Positions 1 to 8,244 of a DNA stretch of 64,000 nt are shown here, in pieces (within the stretch, counting starts at the first letter, position 1; every line of letters starts with the position of its first letter). Source of the DNA: Mesorhizobium sp. WSM2240 (lineage in GTDB: Bacteria > Pseudomonadota > Alphaproteobacteria > Rhizobiales > Rhizobiaceae); assembly GCF_040438645.1 (NCBI RefSeq), contig NZ_CP159254.1, positions 42,086-106,085 on the forward strand, given 5' to 3'. The position numbers were made by a program, and so were the translations under genes. The notes below the pieces were generated by a model. The model did not search any database, was not told the DNA's origin, and saw nothing but the letters and a program-made list of their open reading frames with translations.

Positions 1-2
1 GC

Positions 3-155
3 CGTTCGATCTCCGATGACCTGCTCAAGCACATCTCGCCGCTCAGTTGGGAGCACATCAACCTGACCGGCATCTATAGCTGGGACACCGAGCACCAAAT
101 GCCCGAAGGCTTCCGGTCACTCAGACTGCCGGCGAGGCGACTTCGTGCCGCTTGA
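3..155 (+). CDS. Tn3-family transposase, C-terminal end (cut by window start)
   Basis: The last 50 residues of a Tn3-type DDE transposase are readable, including the family's C-terminal stretch HISPLSWEHINLTG followed by IYSW. The gene begins outside the window. Tn3 transposases catalyse replicative transposition between 38-bp terminal inverted repeats, and such a repeat follows 20 bases after the stop, as expected when the transposase lies next to one end of the element. Family assignment is firm; whether the full gene is intact cannot be judged. Confidence 0.88.
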   Translation, partial: RSISDDLLKHISPLSWEHINLTGIYSWDTEHQMPEGFRSLRLPARRLRAA

Positions 156-174
156 CGTTCACGCTTCGTTCGAG

Positions 175-212
175 CTTAGCGTGTCTGGGGGAACAGTTCT
201 TGTTCCGACCCC
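175..212. repeat. Tn3-family terminal inverted repeat (38 bp)
   Basis: Read outward from the transposase the repeat starts CTTAGCGTG and ends CCGACCCC. Its reverse complement therefore starts GGGGTCGG and ends ACGCTAAG, the classic Tn3/Tn21 end pattern, and the length is exactly 38 bp. It marks the boundary between the transposon and the DNA to its right. The 5-bp target duplication cannot be tested because the other end is outside the window. Confidence 0.82.
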
Positions 213-333
213 CTAATGGTTGAAGGGTGCCTTATTGGGGCCGATGGCCATCGAAGCAACAACTTATGGTCGCAAACGGCTGGATTGCCCGCCAGTCGAC
301 GCCAAACGGACTCGACCTGCGGCAGGTTTTCGA

Positions 334-1307
334 TCAAAAAACCTCGGCATTGAATCTCGACGGCGAGATGCCCTTCCAGCGCTTGAAGGCCCGCGTGAAA
401 TGGGCCGGGTCACTGTAACCGAGACGGTACGCGATCTCGGTCATGCTGTGCTCGCCTTCGGCGAGCAGCCGGATTGCCTCGCTGCGCCGCGTCTCGTCGA
501 GCAGGTCCTCGAATACGACCCCGCAATATTTAAGCCGCCGCTGCAGGGTCCTTGTCGACAGGCCGAGCCGCCTCGCCACCGCGTCGGCCGTCATCTTGCC
601 GGATTCGGCCAATGTCCGGCTGACGAGCCGCGCCGCCACGACCGTCGTTCTCAGCCCCTCTGCGGCCTTAGACGGCACGCCTTCGCCTTTTGTCAGCGGC
701 AGGTCGAGCAGTTCGCGGTCGAACTCGACCATGTCGTCGTCGCAACCCATCTCGATGTCGGGCCGAGACACGCCTCCAGCGCCTCGCTGCCTCGTGTCGC
801 CTCAGCCGACAGGTGCACACGGATCGCCGAAGGCTCGCCAGTGAGCAGTGGTACTTTGCGCAACACCGCCAGGCTGCCCAAGATGAACTGCCGCGGGTCG
901 AACTCCGAGCGCCCTTCGAAGCGGAAATGGATCCGGGCGGTGCGGCCGTCGATCAAGAAGCGAACGTCCGATCCACGGTGCAGCATCCGCGCACTAGCCG
1001 CCGCACGCGTGCACGCGTGGGCGATGTCCGGGGCGGTCAGCACGGATCGTCCCCAATCGCCGAGTTCCTGCAACTGGGTCAGAGAGCCTACGTACGCCCC
1101 CGCGAACGCATCGTTCGCGATGTGCGCCATTTCGTTCCCCACATGAAAGCACTGATCGCGCGGGATCCAGCCGTCAGCGTTCTGGAACAGATTAGGCGAC
1201 ATGCCCAGCCGTTGGAAGAATTCAATCGAAGAGACGCCCCGCGTTGCCAGATAAGGTGCGATCTGAAGAAAGCTGCGGATTCGTATCGAGGGAGCGGAAT
1301 CTAGCAT
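334..1307 (-). pseudogene. AraC/XylS-family regulator, single frameshift
   Basis: The N-terminal part (start at 1307) reads as an Arabinose_bd-type sensor domain: RIRSFLQIAPYLATRGVSS through RQFILGSLAVLRKVPLL. The C-terminal 140 residues form a two-helix-turn-helix AraC domain (VARRLGLSTRTLQRRLK, then YSDPAHFTRAFKRWKGISP). They lie in different frames. The reading shifts near 762-766, where the sequence should run EACLGPDIEMG but one base is missing. Joined, the protein would be about 323 residues, the usual length. It is divergent from the DUF3604 operon at 1457 and could have been its regulator. The frameshift may be real decay or a sequencing error in a short C run. Confidence 0.8.
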
Positions 1308-1456
1308 TTGCAGCCGAATTTGGCACCAAACGGCAAGACGAGGTGGGTGTACTATAGCAATATGAGATCGATTGAAAAGTCGTTGCGTGCCTGACACAAC
1401 GAGAGTTTATAGCTATTTGAAAAGCTTCGGCACAATGCCGATTAATGGAGGGAACG

Positions 1457-3382
1457 ATGTCCAGCAAGATCATAGTCAGCGTCGCTATGCTTCTAGTGTC
1501 GGCGGCGCCCCTGGCGGCTCAGGACGCCGGAGCGCTTTCCGCCGACAAGGCAGGCAAGGCGCATCCCTCGCGCCCCGACTATTCGCCCTATGCGGACCGC
1601 AAGTTCCCGGTGCAGCCTTTCTTCGGCGACACCCACCTGCACACCTCGTTCTCGATGGATGCGGGTGCGTTCGGAGCCCGGCTGCCACCCCGCGATGCCT
1701 ACCGCTTCGCCCGTGGAGAGCAAGTGACGTCCTCGACCGGCCTGCCGGTCAAGCTCTCGCAGCCGCTCGATTTCCTCGTGGTGGCGGATCACTCCGACAA
1801 CATGGGCTTCTTCCCCGACCTGTTTGCCGGCAAGCCCAACATGCTGGCCGACCCGACCGGCAAGAAGTGGTACGACATGATCAAGTCGGGCAAGGGCGCG
1901 GAGGCGGCGATCGACATCATCGTCAGCTTCTCGCACAACAAGTTTCCCGATGACCTGATGTATTTCCCAGGCACCAAGGCCTACCGCAATGCCTGGAACG
2001 AGACGATCGCGGCGGCGGAAGAATACAACGAGCCCGGACGCTTCACCGCCTTCATCGGCTATGAATGGACATCCAACACCGGCGGCAACAACCTGCACCG
2101 CAACGTGATCTTCCGCGACAATGGCGACAAGGCGAGCCAGGTCGACCCCTTCACCGTCTATCCGCCCTATGGCAGCGACAATCCCGCCGACCTGTGGAAA
2201 TGGATGCAGGCTTATGAAGACAAGACCGGCGGCGACGTGCTGGCAATCGCTCACAACGGCAATCTCAGCAACGGACTGATGTTCCCGACCGTCGAAGCGT
2301 TCGGCAAGAAACTCGACAAGGACTATGTCGAGACGCGCGCCAAATGGGAGCGCCTGTTTGAGGCCTCGCAGACCAAAGGCACCGGCGAGGCGCATCCGGC
2401 CCTGTCGCCCAACGACGAGTTCGCCGATTTCGAAATATGGGACAAGGGTAATCTCGACGGCAGCGTGGCCAAAAAGCCCGAGATGCTGGAGTTCGAATAT
2501 GTACGCTCGGCCTTCAAGAACGGGCTCAAGCTGGAGAAGGAACTCGGCACCAACCCCTACAAGTTCGGCCTCATCGGCAGCAGCGACGCGCACAACTCGC
2601 TGTCGGCGCTGGCAGAGGATAATTTTTTCGGCAAGACAGTGCCCCAGGAGCCGAGCCCCGAGCGCATGATTGCGGCCTTCATCGACAACAAGCAGACCGG
2701 CGTGAAGATCATGGACTGGGAGGTCGGCGCATCGGGCTACGCTGCCGTGTGGGCCGAGGAGAACACGCGCGAATCGATATGGGACGCGATGCAACGCAAG
2801 GAAACCTACGCCACGACCGGACCACGCATGGCGGTGCGCTTCTTCGGCGGCTGGGAATTCACCGCCGCCGACGCCGAGGAGCGCCAGCCTGCCTATGTCG
2901 GCTACACCAAGGGCGTGCCGATGGGCGGCGACCTCGGCGAGGGCCCCGAAGGCAAGGCGCCGACCTTCCTGGTGGCGGCGCTGAAGGACCCGATCGGCGC
3001 CAATCTCGACCGCTATCAGATTGTCAAGGGCTGGATGGAGGCCGACGGCACGCTGCAGGAGAAGGTCTACGACGTCGTCTGGGGCGGCGACCGCCAGCCA
3101 GGTGCCGACGGCAAGCTGCCGCCGGTCGGCGATACAGTCGACGTGGCCAATGCGAAATGGACCAACACGATCGGTGCGCCGGAACTTATCGCGGTGTGGA
3201 CCGATCCGGATTTCGACCCGTCCGAGCCCGCGTTTTATTACGGCCGCGTCATCGAGATTCCGACCCCCCGGTGGACGGCTTACGATGCCAAGTTCTTCGG
3301 CACGACGCCGCTCGACGGTACCAGGATGAAAGTTCAGGATCGCGCCTATACCTCCCCGATTTGGTATGATCCTGCCGGCTAA
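1457..3382 (+). CDS. DUF3604 family exported PHP-like metal-dependent protein
   Basis: A 641-residue protein with a cleavable signal peptide (hydrophobic 5-20, cleavage near LAAQ) that matches the DUF3604 family in length and pattern. PHP-phosphoesterase-like metal motifs are visible: FGDTHLHTSF (His60, His62), VVADHSDN, IAHNGN and IGSSDAHN. Activity is therefore probably metal-dependent hydrolysis in the periplasm; the substrate is unknown. The ATG at 1457 is chosen over the one at 1445 because GGAGGG sits five bases upstream. It is the first gene of a co-directional run with HupE/UreJ-type proteins, a parvulin and DUF2092. The family often sits beside HupE-like and isomerase genes, so a shared function is likely but unproven. 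Confidence 0.85.
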   Translation: MSSKIIVSVAMLLVSAAPLAAQDAGALSADKAGKAHPSRPDYSPYADRKFPVQPFFGDTHLHTSFSMDAGAFGARLPPRDAYRFARGEQVTSSTGLPVKLSQPLDFLVVADHSDNMGFFPDLFAGKPNMLADPTGKKWYDMIKSGKGAEAAIDIIVSFSHNKFPDDLMYFPGTKAYRNAWNETIAAAEEYNEPGRFTAFIGYEWTSNTGGNNLHRNVIFRDNGDKASQVDPFTVYPPYGSDNPADLWKWMQAYEDKTGGDVLAIAHNGNLSNGLMFPTVEAFGKKLDKDYVETRAKWERLFEASQTKGTGEAHPALSPNDEFADFEIWDKGNLDGSVAKKPEMLEFEYVRSAFKNGLKLEKELGTNPYKFGLIGSSDAHNSLSALAEDNFFGKTVPQEPSPERMIAAFIDNKQTGVKIMDWEVGASGYAAVWAEENTRESIWDAMQRKETYATTGPRMAVRFFGGWEFTAADAEERQPAYVGYTKGVPMGGDLGEGPEGKAPTFLVAALKDPIGANLDRYQIVKGWMEADGTLQEKVYDVVWGGDRQPGADGKLPPVGDTVDVANAKWTNTIGAPELIAVWTDPDFDPSEPAFYYGRVIEIPTPRWTAYDAKFFGTTPLDGTRMKVQDRAYTSPIWYDPAG

Positions 3383-3387
3383 AAGAC

Positions 3388-4035
3388 ATGAAACCGCGGC
3401 ATTGCGAATCGAATGGACCTGCTACGGGCGTTAGGAAAGTGCTTTTGCGCTCAACCCTTGTCCTCACGGCGTTGTGGTCGGTCGCAACCGACAGTATCGC
3501 CTGCGGGTACGAGAACCCCACTGCCATCTCGCTTGGCATTCTGAACTGGTCATATCCCGAAGCACTTCATATACGAACCGCGGTCTGGCAGGCTGAGAAC
3601 ACGGGCCTGCTGCAGCCGCGTGGCAAACCGCCGACAACTGGCTTGCTCGCCTTCTACAGGGCTGCGGCAAGCATGAACCGGCTTGGCGGTCTCCTCGAAG
3701 GAGCAAAGGAGCAGACACCGGCAACTTTCTCCATCGTACTCATCCCGCAGGTTATGTGGACCCGCTTTGTGCCGGACGGCGATCTTGTGAGGGTGATGAC
3801 GCATGCGCCGGGGCCGCTGGCGGGCGAAGCAGTGGTCGTCACAAATGAAAAGGTCGTGCGGGCCCTGCTGGACAGGCGTCTGGGGTTGCGTGATGCTGAA
3901 ATGCAGGGACTGCTGCGCATCTACGGCGAGGAAGCCAAGCAGGTGGCCGTACGCGACGCTTTGGCGGTCGCTGTGCGGAGCGAGGCCAAAGCTGTCCGAA
4001 AGCATGCGAGTGCCGCTTTGCAGGAGGGACAATGA
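3388..4035 (+). CDS. exported protein of unknown function in the HupE operon
   Basis: About 215 residues. An N-terminal hydrophobic stretch (LLRSTLVLTALW) followed by SIACGYEN suggests export with cleavage or lipid attachment near the Cys. No domain is recognised. The middle contains a long amphipathic region (ALHIRTAVWQAENTGLL), and the C-terminal 70 residues look helical and basic. A GTG at 3439, preceded by AGGAAA, is a possible alternative start that would give a more typical signal peptide. It begins 5 bases after the DUF3604 stop and overlaps the next gene by 4 bases, so it is almost certainly translated with the operon. Confidence 0.6.
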   Translation: MKPRHCESNGPATGVRKVLLRSTLVLTALWSVATDSIACGYENPTAISLGILNWSYPEALHIRTAVWQAENTGLLQPRGKPPTTGLLAFYRAAASMNRLGGLLEGAKEQTPATFSIVLIPQVMWTRFVPDGDLVRVMTHAPGPLAGEAVVVTNEKVVRALLDRRLGLRDAEMQGLLRIYGEEAKQVAVRDALAVAVRSEAKAVRKHASAALQEGQ

Positions 4036-4661
4036 GCATAGCTCAGGAACGTAGAACGGCCCATCATTCCGCGGCGACAATCGCATGCACCACGGTGGTC
4101 TTTCTGCTCCTGCCGGCGCTCGGTACCCCTGCTTTCGCTCATGACGCGTCGGGCGTCGCCGGCGGCTTCGCGTCCGGTTTCCTGCATCCGATCCTCGGCT
4201 GGGACCATGTGGCGGCGATGGTGGCTGTCGGCCTGTGGGGCGCCTTCCTCGGCGCGCCGGCGATCTGGTTGCTGCCGATCATCTTTCCCCTCGTGATGGC
4301 TTTTGGCGGCACCCTGGGAATCGCCGCCGTTCCGCTTCCGGCGGTCGAAACCGGCATCGCCGCCTCGGCCGTCGTGCTCGGCGTCATGGTGGCGCTGGGG
4401 GCGAGGCCACCGCTCTGGGTGGCGGCTATCATTGTCGGCGCCTTCGCGATCTTCCACGGCCACGCGCACGGCACGGAGTTGCCGGCCGCCGCCGATGCCG
4501 TCGCCTATGCCGTCGGGTTTGTCATCGGAACCGGGCTTCTGCATCTGGCAGGCATCACCTTCGGCCTTGCGTCAAAGTGGGAGGGCGGGAGGGTCGCGGT
4601 CCGGGCCGCTGGCGGGGCGATTGCGGTGACCGGACTCGCCTTCCTGACCGGGTTCGCATGA
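4032..4661 (+). CDS. HupE/UreJ family membrane protein
   Basis: A 209-residue integral membrane protein with a signal-like N-terminus ending in AFAHDASG and about six further hydrophobic segments. The family signatures are present: HPILGWDHVAAMVAVGLWG near the first helix and FHGHAHGTE in the middle. HupE/UreJ proteins are secondary permeases linked to nickel or cobalt supply for hydrogenase or urease, with the histidines as likely metal ligands. No hydrogenase or urease genes occur in the window, so the metal and purpose here are open. It overlaps the previous and next genes by 4 bases (ATGA). Confidence 0.87.
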   Translation: MSIAQERRTAHHSAATIACTTVVFLLLPALGTPAFAHDASGVAGGFASGFLHPILGWDHVAAMVAVGLWGAFLGAPAIWLLPIIFPLVMAFGGTLGIAAVPLPAVETGIAASAVVLGVMVALGARPPLWVAAIIVGAFAIFHGHAHGTELPAAADAVAYAVGFVIGTGLLHLAGITFGLASKWEGGRVAVRAAGGAIAVTGLAFLTGFA

Positions 4662-5260
4662 AGGCGCAGTTCGTCCTTGCAACCCTCCTGATGGCGGGCG
4701 CTTGCGGCCCCGCCATGGCCCACGCACCGATCAAGGGCATCGGCATTTTCTATAACGGCCTCCTTCACCCCGTCCTCGTGCCGGCGCATCTGCTTGTGCT
4801 GGCGGCCGTCGGTCTGCTGATCGGGCAACACGCTCCCCGCGTGAGCCGCCTTGCACTGCCCGCATTCGCGGCAGCTCTCACGGTGACGCTGGCGCTGACC
4901 GACGCTTCGCCGCGTGCTCTGCAGCAATGGCCGCTGCTCGCCATCGCGCTGGCCGCCGGACTGGCTGTCGCGCTTGCCCGGGCGGGCAGCCTGGTCGTGA
5001 CCGCGCTCGCCCTAGGGGCGGGCGTTGCCGTGGCGCTGGATTCGGCGCCCGACGGCGTCCCCGACGAACAGATCTGGCTTGCGCTTTCCGGCACCGGCCT
5101 CGGCGCCGCCCTGGTCGTTACCTATGTCGGTGGGTTTGCCGCCTGGCTCGAGCTGCCCTGGCAAAGGACAGCGATCCGCGCCGCCGGCTCGTGGATCGCC
5201 GCGGGCGCGCTCCTCGTACTGAGCTTGGACCTTTTCCCGGCCGCGAGCCCTCCCGCATGA
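4658..5260 (+). CDS. HupE/UreJ-like membrane protein, divergent paralogue
   Basis: A 200-residue membrane protein with a signal-like start (ATLLMAGACGPAMAHAP) and about six hydrophobic helices. The motif GLLHPVLVPAHLLVLAAVG parallels the HP...DH motif of HupE, but the second histidine sits in PAH rather than DH, and there is no HGHAHG loop. It is translated from an ATG overlapping the upstream stop and overlaps the next gene by 4 bases. It may form a two-subunit transporter with the HupE protein encoded just before it; this is inferred only from gene order. Confidence 0.68.
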   Translation: MKAQFVLATLLMAGACGPAMAHAPIKGIGIFYNGLLHPVLVPAHLLVLAAVGLLIGQHAPRVSRLALPAFAAALTVTLALTDASPRALQQWPLLAIALAAGLAVALARAGSLVVTALALGAGVAVALDSAPDGVPDEQIWLALSGTGLGAALVVTYVGGFAAWLELPWQRTAIRAAGSWIAAGALLVLSLDLFPAASPPA

Positions 5261-6141
5261 GACGTGTTCGCCAGTTGCTTTCCGAACCGCTTATCCACTT
5301 CCTGATCATCGGTGTCGCAGTCTTCGGCGTCTGGTCCGTCCTCGACCGCTCGCCGCGCGACAGCGACCCGCGGGTGATCGAGGTGGGACCCGGCCGCATC
5401 GCGCAGCTTTACGAGACATTTTCACGTACCTGGCAGCGGCCCCCGACGCCCCTTGAGCTGAATGGCCTTATCGAGGCGTTTGTGAAGGAGGAGATCTTCT
5501 ACCGGGAGGGCGCCAGGATGGGTCTCGACCGCGACGACACCGTCATCCGCCGGCGAATGCAGCAAAAGATGGAATTCCTGTTCGAGCCGAGCGAGGCCGA
5601 ATTGAATCCGTCCGATGAGGAACTCCGAGCCTATATCGCGGAGAACGCGGCAACCTTCCACGTTCCGGTCCGTATCGCCTTCCGGCAGGTATTCTTCGAC
5701 CCGACCAGACACGGCGAGACGCTGAAAACCGACATTGATAGACTGCTCGCCGCAATCGAGGCGGACGAGAGCGGCGAGGTTCCGACCGGCGCGGGCGATC
5801 CGACGCTGCTACCCCCAGCGATGCCGCTTATGGAGACCGATAAGATCGCCGCCAATTTCGGGGCCGAGTTCGCCGAAGCGCTCATCGCAGCGCCGGCCGG
5901 GCGCTGGACGGGCCCCCTCACGTCGACCTTCGGCCAGCACCTAGTGTTCGTCGACGACCGGACGGAGAAACGCGATCCCACGCTCGACGAGGTCCGCGAT
6001 CTGGTGCTGCGCGAATGGCAGTCCGCGAAGCGGCGCACAATTGCGGACGAACGATACGGGGCGATGCGTGCGGACTACCGGGTAATCGTGACTCTGCCGG
6101 GCGACGACACGACGTCCACTGACGGTGCGGACCGCGACTGA
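5257..6141 (+). CDS. membrane-anchored parvulin-type peptidyl-prolyl isomerase
   Basis: A 294-residue protein: one N-terminal transmembrane anchor (about residues 11-27, FLIIGVAVFGVWSV), a helical SurA-like linker, then a parvulin-like PpiC region (VRIAFRQVFFDP ... FGQHLVFVDDRTE). Such proteins help fold exported or membrane proteins in the periplasm by proline isomerisation. The domain is somewhat short and divergent, so it may act mainly as a chaperone. It overlaps both neighbours (4 bases upstream, 1 base downstream), pointing to a dedicated role for the surrounding HupE-type or exported proteins. Confidence 0.82.
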   Translation: MRRVRQLLSEPLIHFLIIGVAVFGVWSVLDRSPRDSDPRVIEVGPGRIAQLYETFSRTWQRPPTPLELNGLIEAFVKEEIFYREGARMGLDRDDTVIRRRMQQKMEFLFEPSEAELNPSDEELRAYIAENAATFHVPVRIAFRQVFFDPTRHGETLKTDIDRLLAAIEADESGEVPTGAGDPTLLPPAMPLMETDKIAANFGAEFAEALIAAPAGRWTGPLTSTFGQHLVFVDDRTEKRDPTLDEVRDLVLREWQSAKRRTIADERYGAMRADYRVIVTLPGDDTTSTDGADRD

Positions 6142-7127
6142 TGTGGCCGTTGGCGATCTTCCTCTTCGTGCTTTTCGGTGTTGGCGGCGCCACCGCGCAC
6201 GAACTGCGCCCGGCCTACCTCGAAATCACGGAGACGGCGCCCGAGCAGTATTCCGTCCTCTGGAAGGTACCTGCGCGCGGCGAATACCGGCTATCGCTGC
6301 ATGTCGACCTTCCCGAGGCCTGCACGGAAGTGACGACGCCAGTGACAGCGATTGTCGAGGCGGCATCCACGAGCCGGTGGAATGTCCGCTGCGATGGCGG
6401 GCTGGCCGGGCGGACGATTTCCGTTGACGGTCTCGTCGCTACCTATACCGACGCCCTCGTCAGGATAATGCGCGCTGACGGTACGGTCCAGACAGCACGG
6501 CTGGCGCCAGACTTCCCCGAAGTGGCAGTGGCCGCCGTATCGACCGCCACTGACACCGCCCGGACCTACCTCCTGCTCGGCGTTCAGCACATCATGCTGG
6601 GCCTCGACCACCTGCTTTTCGTGCTTGCATTGCTCCTGCTCATTCGCGAACCGCGCACGCTCGTCGCCACCATCACCGCTTTCACCGTCGCGCACTCGAT
6701 CACGCTCGCCTTCGCCGCGCTCGGCCTTGCGGCCGCTCCGCAGGCGCCGACAGAAGCCCTGGTCGCACTCAGCATCGTATTTGTCGCGGCCGAGATCGTC
6801 CGCAAGCAACGTGGGCACGCCGATATTGCCGGCCGCTACCCCTGGCTGATCGCATTTCTCTTCGGATTGCTGCATGGCTTCGGGTTCGGCGGCGCGCTGC
6901 GCGAGATCGGATTGCCGCAGAAGGACGTGCCGCTGGCGCTGCTTACTTTCAATCTCGGCGTCGAGGCCGGCCAACTCCTTTTCGTCACGCTGGCGCTTGC
7001 CACCATCGCGAGTCTGAGGAAGCTGCTCGCTTTCTCCGTCGAACGACCGCGGCTGGTGACCGCCTATATCATCGGCTCGCTATCCGCGGCCTGGTTCGTG
7101 CAGCGCGTCATCGCCTTCGGGGGGTGA
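6141..7127 (+). CDS. HupE/UreJ family protein with N-terminal periplasmic domain
   Basis: A 328-residue protein of the HupE/UreJ_2 type. A signal peptide (residues 1-19, ending TAHELRP) is followed by a periplasmic beta-rich domain of about 130 residues. Seven or so helices then carry the motifs GVQHIMLGLDHLLFVLALL, FTVAHSITLAF and FGLLHGFGFGGALREIG. The conserved His and Asp residues in the first and fifth motif helices are candidate metal ligands. It is the third HupE-like gene in the operon and differs from the other two by the periplasmic domain. The start overlaps the preceding stop by one base. Confidence 0.85.
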   Translation: MWPLAIFLFVLFGVGGATAHELRPAYLEITETAPEQYSVLWKVPARGEYRLSLHVDLPEACTEVTTPVTAIVEAASTSRWNVRCDGGLAGRTISVDGLVATYTDALVRIMRADGTVQTARLAPDFPEVAVAAVSTATDTARTYLLLGVQHIMLGLDHLLFVLALLLLIREPRTLVATITAFTVAHSITLAFAALGLAAAPQAPTEALVALSIVFVAAEIVRKQRGHADIAGRYPWLIAFLFGLLHGFGFGGALREIGLPQKDVPLALLTFNLGVEAGQLLFVTLALATIASLRKLLAFSVERPRLVTAYIIGSLSAAWFVQRVIAFGG

Positions 7128-7144
7128 GGAATGGAGTGTGACCA

Positions 7145-7918
7145 ATGAGATGTCATGTCGGTAAAGCTGGAATTTTAATGGCCCTGTTCCTGGCTTCCTT
7201 TTCGGTCGAAAGGGCCTTCGCACAGGCTGAGGTCGAGGCAGACGCCGCCAAGATTCTTGGCGCGATGTCGGAGTATCTTGGTTCGCTCCAACGCTTCTCA
7301 GTCGACTACGACGTGGAGACGGATGTCGTGTCCTATGACGGGCAGAAGCTTCAGTTCGCCAGCTCGGGCGAAATAAAGGTGCAAAGGCCCGACAAGCTTC
7401 ACGCATCCCGCAAAGGCGCGATCGCCGATCTGGAACTGATCCTTGATGGCAGCGCGCTGACACTCTACGGCAAAAAAGCGAATGCGTTCTTCCAACTGCC
7501 CGCCACGACCATAGACCAAGCTGTCGATGCCCTTCGCAACGATGTTGGCTTCGATGCACCTGGAGCCGACCTTCTCTCCGAGAAGCCCCTGCAGCACGCT
7601 GAAACGGATATCGCCAGCGGCATGCATGTCGGGATGGCGTTTATCGACGGCGTCGAGGTCCACCATCTCGCTTTCCGAGGCAAGGAGGTAGACTGGCAGC
7701 TTTGGGTGACCGACGGCGAGAAACCCTTGCCGCTCAAATACGTCATTACCAGCAAATGGGTTGCAGCCTCTCCCGAATATTCGATCGAGTTCAGAAACTG
7801 GAACACAGCGCCGACGATCGATAATTCCAGCTTTGTCTTCACGCCTTCAAAGGATGCGAAGAAGCTCGAAACATTTGCCGTCGACGAGATTGGCGAAATC
7901 GACCTGGCCGGGGAGTGA
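7145..7918 (+). CDS. DUF2092 family exported protein
   Basis: A 257-residue protein with a signal peptide (GILMALFLASFSVERAFAQ). The mature part fits the DUF2092 family: LGSLQRFSVDYDVETDVVSYDG near the start, the KVQRPDKLH motif, and WVTDGEKPLPLKYVITSK near the end. The fold resembles LolA/LolB-like lipoprotein-handling domains, so a periplasmic binding or lipid-handling role is plausible but not shown. It starts 17 bases after the third HupE-like gene and is followed within 5 bases by a small exported protein, the usual neighbour arrangement for this family. Confidence 0.82.
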   Translation: MRCHVGKAGILMALFLASFSVERAFAQAEVEADAAKILGAMSEYLGSLQRFSVDYDVETDVVSYDGQKLQFASSGEIKVQRPDKLHASRKGAIADLELILDGSALTLYGKKANAFFQLPATTIDQAVDALRNDVGFDAPGADLLSEKPLQHAETDIASGMHVGMAFIDGVEVHHLAFRGKEVDWQLWVTDGEKPLPLKYVITSKWVAASPEYSIEFRNWNTAPTIDNSSFVFTPSKDAKKLETFAVDEIGEIDLAGE

Positions 7919-7923
7919 CGGTG

Positions 7924-8244
7924 ATGAGATTTACGTTTCGCAAAGGCATGGTCCTTGCCCTCTCGCTGGTGACTTTCCTCCAGATCGATCCGGCGGCGGT
8001 CGTGACAAACCATTCATTGCTCTCGGAAGCCAATGCTCGGATAGGTCACCCCGCCACTCCGGGGAGCGTGGCTGGCGTGGCCCGCCGCACGACCCGTCGG
8101 ACTGTTCGGCGGTCGGCAATCTACATCAGCGCGCTGCCTGCGGGCTGCGCACGTGTAACCGTCTACGGCACATTGGTTTGGCGATGCGGTGGGACTTACT
8201 ATCAGTCCTCCGGGTCGAGATACGTCGTCGTCTATGTGGACTAG
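7924..8244 (+). CDS. small exported basic protein
   Basis: A 106-residue protein with a signal-like N-terminus (KGMVLALSLVTFLQI). An arginine-rich central part (GVARRTTRRTVRRS) is followed by a C-terminal part with two cysteines (GCARVTVYGTLVWRCGG) that could form a disulphide, then YYQSSGSRYVVVYVD. No named family is recognised. The same kind of small protein is found next to DUF2092 genes. ATG at 7924 is taken as the start; GTG at 7921 or 7915 is possible. It overlaps the next gene by 11 bases. Confidence 0.62.
   Translation: MRFTFRKGMVLALSLVTFLQIDPAAVVTNHSLLSEANARIGHPATPGSVAGVARRTTRRTVRRSAIYISALPAGCARVTVYGTLVWRCGGTYYQSSGSRYVVVYVD

Noticed and set aside
1493..2794. 433-residue minus-strand frame under the DUF3604 gene
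   Set aside because: Shadow of a clear gene in high-GC DNA; no ribosome-binding site or domain.
4032..7127. Assigning the HupE-type genes to hydrogenase or urease maturation
   Set aside because: No hydrogenase, urease or nickel-chaperone gene is in the window, so the specific role is unsupported.
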